Shown here: one piece after another, positions 16,328 to 26,561 of the stretch
Layout: every line of letters begins with the position of its first letter
How positions within the stretch are numbered: the stretch's first letter is position 1
Assembly: GCA_945836755.1 (NCBI GenBank)
Contig: CAMAMB010000014.1
Span: 1-47,352, forward strand
Reading direction: 5' to 3'
DNA: 47,352 bases
Source of the DNA: an uncultured Bacteroidales bacterium
GTDB lineage: Bacteria > Bacteroidota > Bacteroidia > Bacteroidales > Bacteroidaceae
Notes under the pieces: model-generated
Told to the model about the DNA's origin: nothing
The model's database searches: none
Seen by the model: only the letters and a program-made list of their open reading frames with translations
Translations under genes and position numbers: made by a program

Positions 16328-19300
16328 TTAGCGTACCACTGAGGCACCTGTGCCTGCGACCTTGACGAAGCGCTTCTGACCGTTGACAATGTAAATGCCG
16401 GTCTGGTCGATGCGCTGGAGACGGCGTCCGGAGAGGTCGTAGATGGTCTCCTTGGTTTCGGAGCCGAGGAGCGCATCTTCTACGTCGGTCTGAGTACCAA
16501 ATCTGAAGGTGAAGGCAGAGGCTGTGCCCTGCTCGGTGCGCCAGGGCAGGTACATCTTATTGGCAGTAACCCTGAAGTAGCCGCCGTTGTCAGTACCCAC
16601 GGTGGAGTTGCTATCTTCGTCAGTGGTGCCGCCGTTAGCGTCGTACTGAAGCCATGCCCAGTAGAGGCCGACAACCTCGTTCTTGACGCCGAAGAGGTAG
16701 TACTTGTAGCCTGCTTCGCCCTGTACATAGGTGGTGTAGGGAGAACCCTGGAAGAGGTTGGTGGCAGGGGCTGTACCCTCGTCGGTGGTCGAGAGCTTGA
16801 AGTCGTATGTGCCGGCGGGCGCGGTGATGATGACAGCCGTGTTGGCAGGCAGCACGTCCGTGATGGGTCTGAGGCTGAGGTAGCTGGTCGTACCGCTGTT
16901 GATGATGGCATCGGCTTCACTGGCTGCGTAGTGTGCCTCTACGCCTGCGGGTATGATGGCAGGATAGTTGAGGTAGAGACCGGCGCGGCCGTACTTGGTG
17001 ACAGCGACGCGGGTGTTAATCTCTTCGGGAGCGTCGAGCTTCTCGATGTACCAGGCAGAGGCGGAGTTCTTGCCGCCATCCCAGGTTACCACACAGTTCA
17101 GGTCCCTCTGAGCGTGGAGTTGATTTCCATTCACCTTGATGTTCAGCTGGCTGTCGCCGAGCAGGCTGAAGGTGACGGGCTGCGGGCTGGTGGAAAGCTG
17201 ACGTGCCCTGTAACTGTTGCCGGTATGTGTCATATAGGTGCCCGTGTGCAGGTTCTTGAGGTAGACCTCTCCGTTCTCTCCCTGCTCAAACTGCCATACG
17301 CTGACGGCGTCGGTCTCAGAAGCGGCGGGGCGTATCGTGAGGCTGAAGTCGGTCACGGAGACAGCGTTGCTGTTGGGGCCTGCGAGCGTCATGACCACGG
17401 AGGACTTGCCGCAGTTGGTCACGGTGCGAATCTGGGTGAGGCTCGTGGTGGTGTACTGCTGGCTGTCGTCGTTGAAGGTCAGAGTGAGGGCCTGAGAGTG
17501 GTTGCTGTTGGCAAAGCTGAGGGAATATGTGTCAATCACGTAGCCTGAGGGAGCATTCAGCGTATAGGTGGCTCTGTTGTCATTGCCGCTATACAGCAGG
17601 AGGCTGTTGTCGGCGGCTGTGGAAGCGTTGTTGGCATTCGAGACGAGGGTCACTGCCGGTGTCGCTGTGCTGGTCCAGGTCTTCCAATATGTGTTTGTGC
17701 CGTTGTCGCGAGTACCGTTGTTGAGGTTGACGTTGTAGGGAGTGTTGACCTCGGCCATATTGGCGAGACGCCAGTAAGCCTTGTTTTCCTCGGGCTTAGC
17801 GTAGATGACGGCGCCGGAGGAGTAGCCGGAATTGGCACTGCGTAGCAGATAATAGGCATCGAAGTCAATCTCGTTGACCACGAGCGCCTCGTTGGCAGCT
17901 ACGAGCGCATCGTAAGCGGCAGTGAGGAAGCTGTCTTCACCACCGTACTCAAGATAGTAGTAGGCGGGGACGTAGGCATCGGTATAGGCGGAGGCCAAGC
18001 TCTCGGGGTAGTAGCCGATGGCAGTATTACTAATCAACTCCGAGGGGAAGGCCTTCGTTTCTGCCGTCATGTCAATCGCAATCTTCGTCTCGTTGTGGAA
18101 GTAGTTGTAGAGCTGATTGTAGGCAGCACTACGGGTCGGGTCGATTTCCTCGAACTGGAAGTTGGAGCCGCCGTCGGTGGCATTGTTATAGAAGCCCATG
18201 TTCTTGCTCACGCCACCATTGTTGGAGATGTAGAAGGTGGTGTTGGTGCTGCTTCCGTCCGCCGCGGTGGTGGTCTTCACGGTGGTGATGTTGTACCAGC
18301 CGCTGGTGGAAGCTTCGTTGGTGATGGTCCACTCGTTGGCACCCACGTTCGCCGCGTCGACGGCGAGACCTTGGAGCTTGCCGGCGCCCACTGCGAAGTC
18401 ACCGGTGGTGCAGGCGAGTACGCGGTCGGTGGTGTTTTTGTTCACGATGTAGAGTTTCGGAGCCTCAGAGGCAGCGGTGAAGTACCATGCCTGACGGTCA
18501 ACGCCGAGGTCGTAGTCCGTGGTGAGCTGCACCTTGGTGCTGCTGGGATCACTGGTGGTGCGTGCCTGCCAGAGGGGACGACCGCTGCGGTTCACGTAGA
18601 TACGATAGTAGTGCGGAGCAGCGGGGTCGGTGGTCAGTTTGACGGGCAGGGCGGCGTATGCCACGAGCTTCTGCAGGATAATCTGCTGAGCCTGCACGAG
18701 GGCGGTCTGCTCGTCGACTGCGGGCTGGAACACCGAGGTGTCGTCGCTGACGGCCTGGGCTGCGTCAATCACAGCCTTGACCTTGGCGAGGTTGGCAGCG
18801 GTGAGGTTGAGCGAGCCGGCGTAGTCGGACTTGATGGTAGTGCACTCAGCGTCGGAGAAGCAGTCGGCGTAGGCGGCGTTGAGGGTTGCGAGCGCTGCGT
18901 TGAGGGCTGTCTTGTCGGGCGGCAGATAGGGAGCGAACTGGAAGAGCGAGCCGGCATTGTCGGCGTCGGTTTCGAAACCGATGTTGTCGGGATTTTCAAT
19001 GATGCCATTCCAGTTGTGGAGATAGACGGGCGTCGCAGCATTGGGCGCGGGGGCGATGTTGAACCAGCCATCGTTGGCAGCGTTGGCTGTGATGGTCCAC
19101 TGGCGAGCGTCGAAGGTCTGCGTGGCTTCGTCGGCGGCGAAGGCTTTCACCTTGCCGGCACCTGCGCCGAGGTCGCCGGTGATGACGGAGAAGACCTTGT
19201 CGTCGGCAGCGGCGTGCATGTAGAGACGTGCACCTTCTGTGCCACGGGTGAAGTAGAAGGCCTGGTAGATGTTGCCGCCTTCAAGCGTGGCGTTATACTT

Positions 19301-22300
19301 CAGCTTGTTGTAGTCGTACTGGTCTCTGCTGTCGCCATGGCTTTCATCGCCGCGGTATTGCAGGTAGTAGGGCGTGGCGTCGCGCTCGAAGTGGATGGTG
19401 TAGAGCACGGGGCTGTTCGGGTCGGTGGTCAGCGTGACAGGCAGCGTGGCGAGGTTCTGCTGAGCCCGGATGTCGGCAATCTTTGCGTTGAGCTCGGCAG
19501 CCTTTGCCTCTGCGGCCAGCTGATACTGGTCGGCGTCGGCGAGCACGGTCTGTGCCTCGCTCACGAGCGTGGCCACACCGTCGAGCACGGTGGCGTCGAA
19601 GTTGTCGTTGTCGGCGTAGGCAGCCTTGAGGGTGCGGTTGTCGCCGTCGATGTCGTAGCAGGAGTCATAGGCGCTGTTGAGGCTGGCGATGGCTGCTTCG
19701 AGGGCAGACTTGTCGGCCTCTTGCCAAGCTTCGAAGCGGAAGAGGTTGCCCGAGTCGTTCACCTCACCGTAGAAGCCGTAGTTCTGGTTGCCGTTGACGC
19801 CGCCCCAGTTGCTGAGGTAGTAGATGTTGGCATCTTCTGCGTCGGCGGGCACAGCCTTGATGTTGAACCAGCCACTATTGCTCTCGTTGGCCACCATCAC
19901 CCACTCTTGGGCGGCGAAGGTGGCAGAGGTCGTGGCCATGTCGTAAGCAGCCACCTTGTTGTAGCCGTTTGTCACGAGGTTGCCAGTTTCTGCGGCGAAG
20001 GTACGGCCGTCGGCAGCGGCCTTCAGCAGAAGCTGGGTGCCGGATGTACCGCGGGTGAAGTAGAATGCCTGGTAGGGGTTACCATGGTCTACTCCGTTGG
20101 GAGCGAGATGTATCTTGTAGTTGTTGGCTTCAGCATTGTCGTCCGGCCATACTGTGCCACGGTACTGCGAAAGGATGTTGGCGCCGCGGTTTACGTACAT
20201 GACGTACTTCACCGGTGCGGTCTCGTTGGTGGTCAGGGTGATGGGGAGCGCCATGTAGTCGAAGCTGCGGTTGAGCTGGGCCATGGCTGCGGTGAGAGCG
20301 GTCACCTGTGCTGTCACTTGCTCTGTGGTGGCAGAGGCGGTGCGATAGACGGTGGTGGCAGCGGTGATGGCGCTCTCCAAAGCCTGGAGGTCTTCGAGGG
20401 AGAAGTTGGGGTTGGAGAGATAGTCGGCCTTCACGACGTTGTTGCCCTGTGCGTCGGTCTCGTAGCAGCTGTTCTTGAGAGTGGTGGCGTCGTCGATGGC
20501 GGCCTTCAAGTCGCTGCGTCCTTCTACGTTTGCGGTCTTGGCTGTGTTGAGGACGTCATACTGTGCCTGGAGGTCGGCCTGGGCGGCGTTCAGCTGTGCC
20601 ACGGTGGTGGCCAGGTCGTATGCCGTCTGGGCTGCCTCTATGGCGTTGTAGGTGGTGAGTATGTCGGCATCCATCACGGCGCCCACATTGTTATTGGTAA
20701 TGGTGGTTGAGGGCTTCTTCTCGATGCTGAGCTCGGCGAGGCAGAACCAGTAGTGGCCGCCCTTCTGCTGATTGAGTTTATTGCCCGTCACGCGGAGGCG
20801 GATATACTGGTAGGTAGTGCCGAGAGCGCCGAAGTAGTCGCTGACGTAGTCGGTGCCGGTGGTAATGGGCAGCCGGTTCGTCTCGTCGTCCTTAGTGAGG
20901 GTGGCGAGCTCGGTGTAGGTACCGGCTTCCTCGTTAGAGCCTTCTATCACCATGGAGGTAGGCTGACCATCGCCGGAGTTGCGGGTGGTGTAGAGGATGC
21001 GGAAGACGTCGACGCCTGCTGCGCCGGTGTTGATGCGGACGTAGTGGTCAAGGCCGTCGGCAGAGTTGGAGCCGCTGTAGTCGGTGTGGAGGAAGGTGGT
21101 CTTATCACCGTCAAGGAGGTGATAGCCATCGTCGCCCTGCACGGTGTAGTCGCCATTATTCTGAGCGGTGTAGGGTGCGTTGCAGTATACGTCTGAGCTC
21201 TGCAGCGGCACGTTTGCCGTTACGATGTTCACGGCGCCGCATTCGTCGAGCAGCGTCTGGGTGTTGCTGATAACCGTCTGGAGGTCAGCCTTAGCTGCGT
21301 AGAGGTCAGCATTCTCTGCGGCGTTGGAGGTAGCGAGCAGGATGTCATACTGCGCCTTGAGGGTCTCGTATTGCGTCGTCAGGTCGGAGGCAGTGGCTGT
21401 ACCACTTGCGAGCAGTTGCTTGGAGTCGTAGAGGACGCCGTCGGCAGTGATAAGCTTGTCGTTTGTCAGCTTGTTGGCGCCGAGGGCGTCGGCGGCGTAT
21501 TTGGCTACGATGGAGTTCACCTGTGCCTCGGGGCGAGAGATGCCCAGCTCGGCAATACCGAAGTAGTAGTAGCCTCCGAAGGTGCCGCCCGAGGCGGTGG
21601 TCACGGTGAAGCGCAGGTAGCGGTAGGTGTTGGAGCTGCTGCCTATGGTGGGGGAGGTGTAGGAGGCTGCCTTGTCTGTGGGCAGGCCTTCGCTGAGGGT
21701 GGTGATGTCTTCCCAGTCAATCACGTTGCCTTCATCGTCGGTGGTGTTGCTACCCGTGATGATGATGTTGGTCGGGGCGTCATTGCCGCCTGTGCCGTCG
21801 GGACGGGTGGTGTAGCTGAGCACGAAGTCGCCGAGGCTGAGACCTTCGCCGCAGTCAATCTGGAAGTAGTGGTTCTCGTTGACGGCGGTGCCGCTCCACA
21901 CGGTGTGGAAGAAGGTAGTCTTGTCGCCGTCCACCATGAGTTCGGTGCCGTGGCCCTGCTCGGTGGCGTTAGAGGTGATGCGGAAGGTGCTCATGTCCTG
22001 TGCGCCCTTGCCGCTGACGTTCGCCATCTTGTTCATGAGGGCGGTGGTCTGTGCCACGAGGGTCTGCAGGTTGGCGGTGGCTTCCGTTACTTCGTCCTTG
22101 CTCACCATGGTGATGTACCAGTGGGAGTTCTGGTTGGTGGTGTCCCACCAACCTACGATTTGATTACCACCGCTTTTGTGGATGAGCTGGTTGTTACCTG
22201 TGTACTTGATGCCCCAGGTGCCGTTGTTGTTGTCGACGAGGGTGTAGTCTTTCTTGTCGGCGCCGGCAAGTAACTCTGTGCTCTGCGAGAGTGCCAGCCA

Positions 22301-25300
22301 GTAGTCGCCGGTGCTTGCGTTCTTGAAGGTGTAGGCGCCGGCGGTGGTGGTGGATGCCTCCACAATCCATTGTCCCGGCTCGGGCACGTTAGCCACCACC
22401 ACGCCGCCGCTGACGTTGGCGGTGGTCACCTTCTTGGTAGTGACGTCGTTGGTGGTAGTCACTGTCTCGTTGATGTAGATGGAGGAAGCGCTCTTGTTCA
22501 CCAGCACGCAGGTGCTTCCGGGGAGGAGAGCGACGCGGGCGAACTCGTTGGCCATGACGGCGTCATACTCTGCCTTGAGGGCGCTGTAGGCGCTGACGTA
22601 GCCGCTCTGTGCGTTTTCGTCGTAGAGTGCCTTTGCTTGGTTGTAGAGGCTGATGAGGGTGGCCACTTCTGATTGCTTGTAGAAGCCCACCTTGGTGTAG
22701 TCGGTGCCGGAAGTGCCGCCGTTGTCGACAGCATCCACCACATTCTTCACATCGTCGAGCAAGCCGGAGAGAAGGCTGATGGCAGCGGAACCGCCGTCGT
22801 ATACCACGGGGGTGGCATTGCCTTCAGCGTTGAGCACCTGCACGGTGGCCGTACCTTTGGCGACGGCGAGGAGGGCGGTGTCGCTCAGGGGGAAGGAGTA
22901 GTCGGAGGAGAAGGAGAGGAGGTTGCCGTCAGCGTCGTAGATGAGGAAGCCGACACCGCCTGTAGCGCCACTCATGGTGGCTGTGCCGTTGGAGGCGGTG
23001 AGTTCGTAGGTTCCCGTCACTTCGTCGTTGGAGGTAGTGCCGTTATAGTCGGTGTAGGCGCCGAGGTCGGAGTAGGTGTTGTTGTCCCACCACGCTCTCG
23101 GTGTCACGCCGTCGTGCTGGTAGAAGGTGGCGCCGGTGGTGCAGTCGTTGATGAAGAGCACGGTGTGGTTCTCGGGGTATCCCAGAGCCTTGACATAGGC
23201 GATGGTGGCGTCTATCTGTGCCTGCGTCTGGGTGTACTCGGAGCTGGAGTAGTCGCCCACGTAGCGCTTGTCCATCGGGGTGAAGAAGCCGTAGGCGCGG
23301 AAGAACTCGGTGAGGTCTTCGCCGGCGGCTTCGCAGCACTTCTTGTAGAAGTGGAGGAGAGGGGTCTTACCGGTGACCACGGTGCCGTTCTCCACGGTCT
23401 GCACGTCGAGCTGGTTGTAGGTGCGGGTGATGGGGTCGCGGCGCAGCATCTCGAACAGACGGGGATAGAACTTGTTGTTGTGTCCCGCGAGATGGTAGTA
23501 GAGCCAGAGCTTGTAGAACATCTGCGTCTGTGCCCAGATGTTGTTGGTGAAGAAGTCGCTGTTCTCTTCGTTGTAAGCCTTGAGCACTCGGGTGAGGTCG
23601 CCCTCTCCGCCGTTGGTGCGGCTGGTGGCGAGGCCGCCATACCAGGCACAGATGTTGGCGAAGAGGTTGTTGGTCACCTCGGTCAGGCCGTTCATGTTGA
23701 TAGGCCCTTGGTGCTGGTGTCCTATCTCATGGGCGGGCCCCCAGACGGCACCGGCCTGGTCGATGATGCCCTGGATGATGCTCTGGAAGGTGGAGTAGTT
23801 ATAGTTACTGCTGGTCCAGCCGCCGGACATGTAACCGGTGGGGATACCGATGGCGAGGCAGTGCATGCGGTAGTAGTCCTCGTAGGAGGAGGCATATTCG
23901 CCGTCGTTACCCGTATAGGCATAGACGCCGCGGGAGCGATCGTCGAGGGTGGGGAAGAGTGAGTTGGCGGAAGCCACACTTTCGGCGCTTTCCAGGCCCA
24001 TGGTCAAGTTCTGCGCCCATACCACGCGGTTCCAGCGCTCGAGGAAGTCGGGCACGCGGACGAGGCGGTTGCCTTCGGCGTCGGCGGTGAAGTAGTATTC
24101 AGTACCGTGATAGGAAGTTCCGCCTTCTACCACGGGTTCTCTGAAGTTGAACTGGAAGACGATGCGCTTGCCCACGATGGTGATGTCGTCGAGCACGTTG
24201 CGGGCTGCGAGGTAGTCCCAGTCGTATTCGTTGTCGCCGGTGGGGGTGACGTTCTCGCCGGTGCGTCCGTGGGCGTAGAGAGCGTCGCCCACCTCGTTGT
24301 AGTAACCGTTGACGTTACCTCCCTCGATGTGTATCTTTAGGTCGGGGTAGAAGGAGAGGGGATGGGCGCCCTTGTTGGTCGTGCCGTCCCATGCCTTCAT
24401 GGTGTTGGCGGTGTAGTAGATGCAGGTCCACTGTTTATCCACGAAGCAGGGGATGACGTTGAGACCTGTATGGAGCTGCACGCCGTCGGTGGCGTTGCCG
24501 GCTTGTCCGTGTCCGGAGTAGCTGCCGAGGTAGAGCGAAGCGCCCTCCTTGATTTCGCCATCCACCATTATATATAAGGCGTCACGCTCCTTGGTGATGA
24601 TGCCGGTGGGGTTGTTGAGGTTGGTGTGTATGTTTATCTTGAGGGCGGAGTTCACGCAGTCGCGGTTGGTGTAGATCTCGTAGTTCTGCACGCGGTAGCG
24701 CTTGGCGTAGTCGCCGCTCCATGCCAGGCTTTCAGTGCCGCTGACGTGGTCTTCAGCCCAGGCTGTAGCCACGTCGTCGCTCTGTTCGTTCCACACTTTG
24801 AGCACCATGTTCTGCAGGGTGACGGGCAGGGCGGTGTAGTTGGCGTCTGCCTGGAGCTCGCTGAGCGACATGGCTGCATAGGTGCTGTTGAGCGTGGTGC
24901 AGGCGTTATCGCTGAAGATGGCGGCGAGGTTCGCCTTGAAGCCTGTAATCTGCGAGTCTGTGAAGACGAAGTTGTTGATGGAAGTCCAGTTGGCTTCGAT
25001 TTCGGCTGCAGTCAGCTCTACTTCGGTGATGGTCCAGTGGGTGGCCTGTCCGTCGGTGCTCCATCCCACGATGTTCTTGGAACCATCACAGTGCATCTTG
25101 TTCCTGCCGCTGCTGCTGTTGCTCACACTCAGCGTGTTGTAGCTGTCACCTACGGTGAGCAGGTAGAGATAGGTGTTGTCGGTAGTGGTGCTTTCGACGA
25201 GCTTCCACTGCGTGCTTTGGCCCGCGCCTTGCAGGTATCGGCCGTTGCCGTAGCTGCGCAGGCGGTAGCGTGGCACGCTGTTGCCGTCGTTTGAAACTTC

Positions 25301-25522
25301 GTCCACATACCACAGCTGTGAGTTGGAACTTTCGACCGTCGCGGCGCCGATGGCTGTCGTCATCGAGCCTACTGACATGGAGTAACCGGGGTACATCCTG
25401 TTCACGAAGCGGTATACCTTGCCCGGCACCAACTCTGTGAGCTGGGCGTGGCCGCCAAGACAGATGAAACACCCCAGGACCATGAGGAGGCAGAACCTCC
25501 AGGCGATGTAGATGTTTTTCAT
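16328..25522 (-). CDS. Giant secreted M60-like (mucinase/enhancin type) zinc metalloprotease
   Basis: A 3064-aa protein that probably cleaves mucin-type glycoproteins at the cell surface. Signal peptide (about 1-26, ending 'GGHAQ'); a ricin-like domain (about 28-170); a catalytic region (about 275-790) with HEIGH at 598-602 and the likely third zinc ligand Glu615 in 'GLTEVTNN', the gluzincin M60 spacing; a second ricin-like domain (about 1000-1140); two F5/8-type (CBM32-like) domains (about 1175-1330 and 1440-1600), each with 'DGDKTTF(F/L)HT'; then three tandem repeats of about 265 aa starting near 1757, 2026 and 2289. The end carries 'IYDLSGRRL...GIYIVNGQK' plus a short unusual extension. 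The open frame reaches 61 codons further upstream, but ATG 25522 gives the signal peptide. A 74-aa gene follows after 29 bases. No frameshift was seen. Confidence 0.88.
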   Translation of the reverse strand: MKNIYIAWRFCLLMVLGCFICLGGHAQLTELVPGKVYRFVNRMYPGYSMSVGSMTTAIGAATVESSNSQLWYVDEVSNDGNSVPRYRLRSYGNGRYLQGAGQSTQWKLVESTTTDNTYLYLLTVGDSYNTLSVSNSSSGRNKMHCDGSKNIVGWSTDGQATHWTITEVELTAAEIEANWTSINNFVFTDSQITGFKANLAAIFSDNACTTLNSTYAAMSLSELQADANYTALPVTLQNMVLKVWNEQSDDVATAWAEDHVSGTESLAWSGDYAKRYRVQNYEIYTNRDCVNSALKINIHTNLNNPTGIITKERDALYIMVDGEIKEGASLYLGSYSGHGQAGNATDGVQLHTGLNVIPCFVDKQWTCIYYTANTMKAWDGTTNKGAHPLSFYPDLKIHIEGGNVNGYYNEVGDALYAHGRTGENVTPTGDNEYDWDYLAARNVLDDITIVGKRIVFQFNFREPVVEGGTSYHGTEYYFTADAEGNRLVRVPDFLERWNRVVWAQNLTMGLESAESVASANSLFPTLDDRSRGVYAYTGNDGEYASSYEDYYRMHCLAIGIPTGYMSGGWTSSNYNYSTFQSIIQGIIDQAGAVWGPAHEIGHQHQGPINMNGLTEVTNNLFANICAWYGGLATSRTNGGEGDLTRVLKAYNEENSDFFTNNIWAQTQMFYKLWLYYHLAGHNNKFYPRLFEMLRRDPITRTYNQLDVQTVENGTVVTGKTPLLHFYKKCCEAAGEDLTEFFRAYGFFTPMDKRYVGDYSSSEYTQTQAQIDATIAYVKALGYPENHTVLFINDCTTGATFYQHDGVTPRAWWDNNTYSDLGAYTDYNGTTSNDEVTGTYELTASNGTATMSGATGGVGFLIYDADGNLLSFSSDYSFPLSDTALLAVAKGTATVQVLNAEGNATPVVYDGGSAAISLLSGLLDDVKNVVDAVDNGGTSGTDYTKVGFYKQSEVATLISLYNQAKALYDENAQSGYVSAYSALKAEYDAVMANEFARVALLPGSTCVLVNKSASSIYINETVTTTNDVTTKKVTTANVSGGVVVANVPEPGQWIVEASTTTAGAYTFKNASTGDYWLALSQSTELLAGADKKDYTLVDNNNGTWGIKYTGNNQLIHKSGGNQIVGWWDTTNQNSHWYITMVSKDEVTEATANLQTLVAQTTALMNKMANVSGKGAQDMSTFRITSNATEQGHGTELMVDGDKTTFFHTVWSGTAVNENHYFQIDCGEGLSLGDFVLSYTTRPDGTGGNDAPTNIIITGSNTTDDEGNVIDWEDITTLSEGLPTDKAASYTSPTIGSSSNTYRYLRFTVTTASGGTFGGYYYFGIAELGISRPEAQVNSIVAKYAADALGANKLTNDKLITADGVLYDSKQLLASGTATASDLTTQYETLKAQYDILLATSNAAENADLYAAKADLQTVISNTQTLLDECGAVNIVTANVPLQSSDVYCNAPYTAQNNGDYTVQGDDGYHLLDGDKTTFLHTDYSGSNSADGLDHYVRINTGAAGVDVFRILYTTRNSGDGQPTSMVIEGSNEEAGTYTELATLTKDDETNRLPITTGTDYVSDYFGALGTTYQYIRLRVTGNKLNQQKGGHYWFCLAELSIEKKPSTTITNNNVGAVMDADILTTYNAIEAAQTAYDLATTVAQLNAAQADLQAQYDVLNTAKTANVEGRSDLKAAIDDATTLKNSCYETDAQGNNVVKADYLSNPNFSLEDLQALESAITAATTVYRTASATTEQVTAQVTALTAAMAQLNRSFDYMALPITLTTNETAPVKYVMYVNRGANILSQYRGTVWPDDNAEANNYKIHLAPNGVDHGNPYQAFYFTRGTSGTQLLLKAAADGRTFAAETGNLVTNGYNKVAAYDMATTSATFAAQEWVMVANESNSGWFNIKAVPADAEDANIYYLSNWGGVNGNQNYGFYGEVNDSGNLFRFEAWQEADKSALEAAIASLNSAYDSCYDIDGDNRTLKAAYADNDNFDATVLDGVATLVSEAQTVLADADQYQLAAEAKAAELNAKIADIRAQQNLATLPVTLTTDPNSPVLYTIHFERDATPYYLQYRGDESHGDSRDQYDYNKLKYNATLEGGNIYQAFYFTRGTEGARLYMHAAADDKVFSVITGDLGAGAGKVKAFAADEATQTFDARQWTITANAANDGWFNIAPAPNAATPVYLHNWNGIIENPDNIGFETDADNAGSLFQFAPYLPPDKTALNAALATLNAAYADCFSDAECTTIKSDYAGSLNLTAANLAKVKAVIDAAQAVSDDTSVFQPAVDEQTALVQAQQIILQKLVAYAALPVKLTTDPAAPHYYRIYVNRSGRPLWQARTTSDPSSTKVQLTTDYDLGVDRQAWYFTAASEAPKLYIVNKNTTDRVLACTTGDFAVGAGKLQGLAVDAANVGANEWTITNEASTSGWYNITTVKTTTAADGSSTNTTFYISNNGGVSKNMGFYNNATDGGSNFQFEEIDPTRSAAYNQLYNYFHNETKIAIDMTAETKAFPSELISNTAIGYYPESLASAYTDAYVPAYYYLEYGGEDSFLTAAYDALVAANEALVVNEIDFDAYYLLRSANSGYSSGAVIYAKPEENKAYWRLANMAEVNTPYNVNLNNGTRDNGTNTYWKTWTSTATPAVTLVSNANNASTAADNSLLLYSGNDNRATYTLNAPSGYVIDTYSLSFANSNHSQALTLTFNDDSQQYTTTSLTQIRTVTNCGKSSVVMTLAGPNSNAVSVTDFSLTIRPAASETDAVSVWQFEQGENGEVYLKNLHTGTYMTHTGNSYRARQLSTSPQPVTFSLLGDSQLNIKVNGNQLHAQRDLNCVVTWDGGKNSASAWYIEKLDAPEEINTRVAVTKYGRAGLYLNYPAIIPAGVEAHYAASEADAIINSGTTSYLSLRPITDVLPANTAVIITAPAGTYDFKLSTTDEGTAPATNLFQGSPYTTYVQGEAGYKYYLFGVKNEVVGLYWAWLQYDANGGTTDEDSNSTVGTDNGGYFRVTANKMYLPWRTEQGTASAFTFRFGTQTDVEDALLGSETKETIYDLSGRRLQRIDQTGIYIVNGQKRFVKVAGTGASVVR

Positions 25523-25752
25523 AGAGATTATGAGATTGATAGAATAAAGTATTATTATACAAATAGAAATCAGCCCACACCTCTCCCTCTTGCCCTTCAT
25601 ACACGGGGCTTGCAGAGTGAGGGTAACGGCAACTCCACCATGTGGTAGAGAACAATAGGTGTATAATTTTACTCTCTCACAGCCACTTATATATTCTCTG
25701 AGCAAGGGCCGGAGCAGAGCGGAAGAATAACAAAGTCCTTCTTAGACGGGTG

Positions 25753-25760
25753 CAAAGGTA
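25753..25760 (-). promoter_or_regulatory. -7 promoter box of the M60 protease gene
   Basis: On the minus strand this reads TACCTTTG, an exact TAnnTTTG match, 230 bases upstream of ATG 25522. The implied leader of over 200 bases is long. It contains an imperfect palindrome around 25633-25650 (CTCCACCATGTGGTAGAG). A TTTG lies 24 bases upstream of the box, longer than the usual spacing. No known riboswitch pattern was recognised. Confidence 0.55.
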
Positions 25761-26023
25761 TGCCCAACATATTGAAGGACACCGCAAAGGGAACAAAAAT
25801 TTTAAGCGCGTGTTTCTTAATAATCTTTAAATAGTGGCCAATTTACTGTTTTTGGTGGCAAATGAAGTTGGCAATAGAAATGGATAAAAGTGGCACCGAC
25901 CACAGGGTTATGTACAACCTTTACCGAGCCATGAGATATACATGCAGGCAGCCGGGCCGGTATAGGCAAGGATGGCCGGACGTACACATTAAGGGACTTG
26001 CGCGCTCGGGCAGGAAGTCTTAG

Positions 26024-26215
26024 ATGTACATGTAAGTCGAACGGGGTGTACATGTAGCTTGAACGGCATGTACATGTAGTTTTAACGGCATGTACATGTA
26101 GTTTTAACGGCATGTACATGTAGAAAAAACTAGATGTACATGTAGAAAAAACTGGATGTACATGTAGTTTTTCTTAGATGTACATGTAGGTCGAACGGCA
26201 TGTACATGCAGCCGC
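26024..26215. repeat. Phased 22-bp TACATGTA array, cluster 2 (nine units)
   Basis: ATGTACATGTA (two units with one change) begins at 26024, 26046, 26068, 26090, 26112, 26134, 26156, 26178 and 26200, exactly 22 bases apart throughout. The orientation judged from the spacers is opposite to cluster 1, and two spacer types occur: GTTTTAACGGC and GAAAAAACTRG. It lies in the divergent region between the M60 protease and dedA promoters. The rest of 25761-26431 shows no gene. Confidence 0.85.
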
Positions 26216-26431
26216 CCATCCCCCGGCCCCACACACCTATAATATATATAAGGCAGCGGCCATGTGCACTATCCCCTGCCCCACACCCGGCTTGCGACAG
26301 ACCGCTTGGGGCGCAGCATCGCCCCTGCCCGGTTGCCTGCCCGCCGCAGGACAGGGAGCCGCTGCGAGACATATATCTCGCCACGAGCCGCATAAAAGGC
26401 TCAGACAGAGAGATAGATGCGGGAGATTTGC

Positions 26432-26439
26432 TACCTTTG
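26432..26439 (+). promoter_or_regulatory. -7 promoter box of dedA
   Basis: TACCTTTG matches TAnnTTTG exactly, 122 bases before the dedA start at 26562. It probably drives dedA, the DUF3316 gene and perhaps the metzincin gene. Confidence 0.6.
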
Positions 26440-26561
26440 CCGGACATTGGCAGACTGCGCAGCCTCGCCCCACCGACGCCGTCCCTGCGGCCGGGCCACG
26501 CGCCCCACCCTGCCCCACACAGACACAGCATCGTTTTTCCCTACCCTCAACCTCCCACGCC

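Noticed and set aside
18095-20710. 871-aa plus-strand open frame opposite the M60 protease gene
   Set aside because: Shadow of the repeat region of the M60 gene; Val/Gly/Glu-rich, with no start context or domain.
25523-25705. 61-codon N-terminal extension of the M60 protease
   Set aside because: Only the internal Met at 25522 gives a signal peptide; the upstream part reads like translated leader sequence.
25523-25752. Riboswitch in the long leader of the M60 gene
   Set aside because: Only an imperfect palindrome was visible; no known riboswitch core was recognised.
26024-26215. CRISPR array
   Set aside because: The spacing is 22 bases including spacers of about ten bases that are themselves repeated; no unique spacers of CRISPR length and no cas genes nearby.
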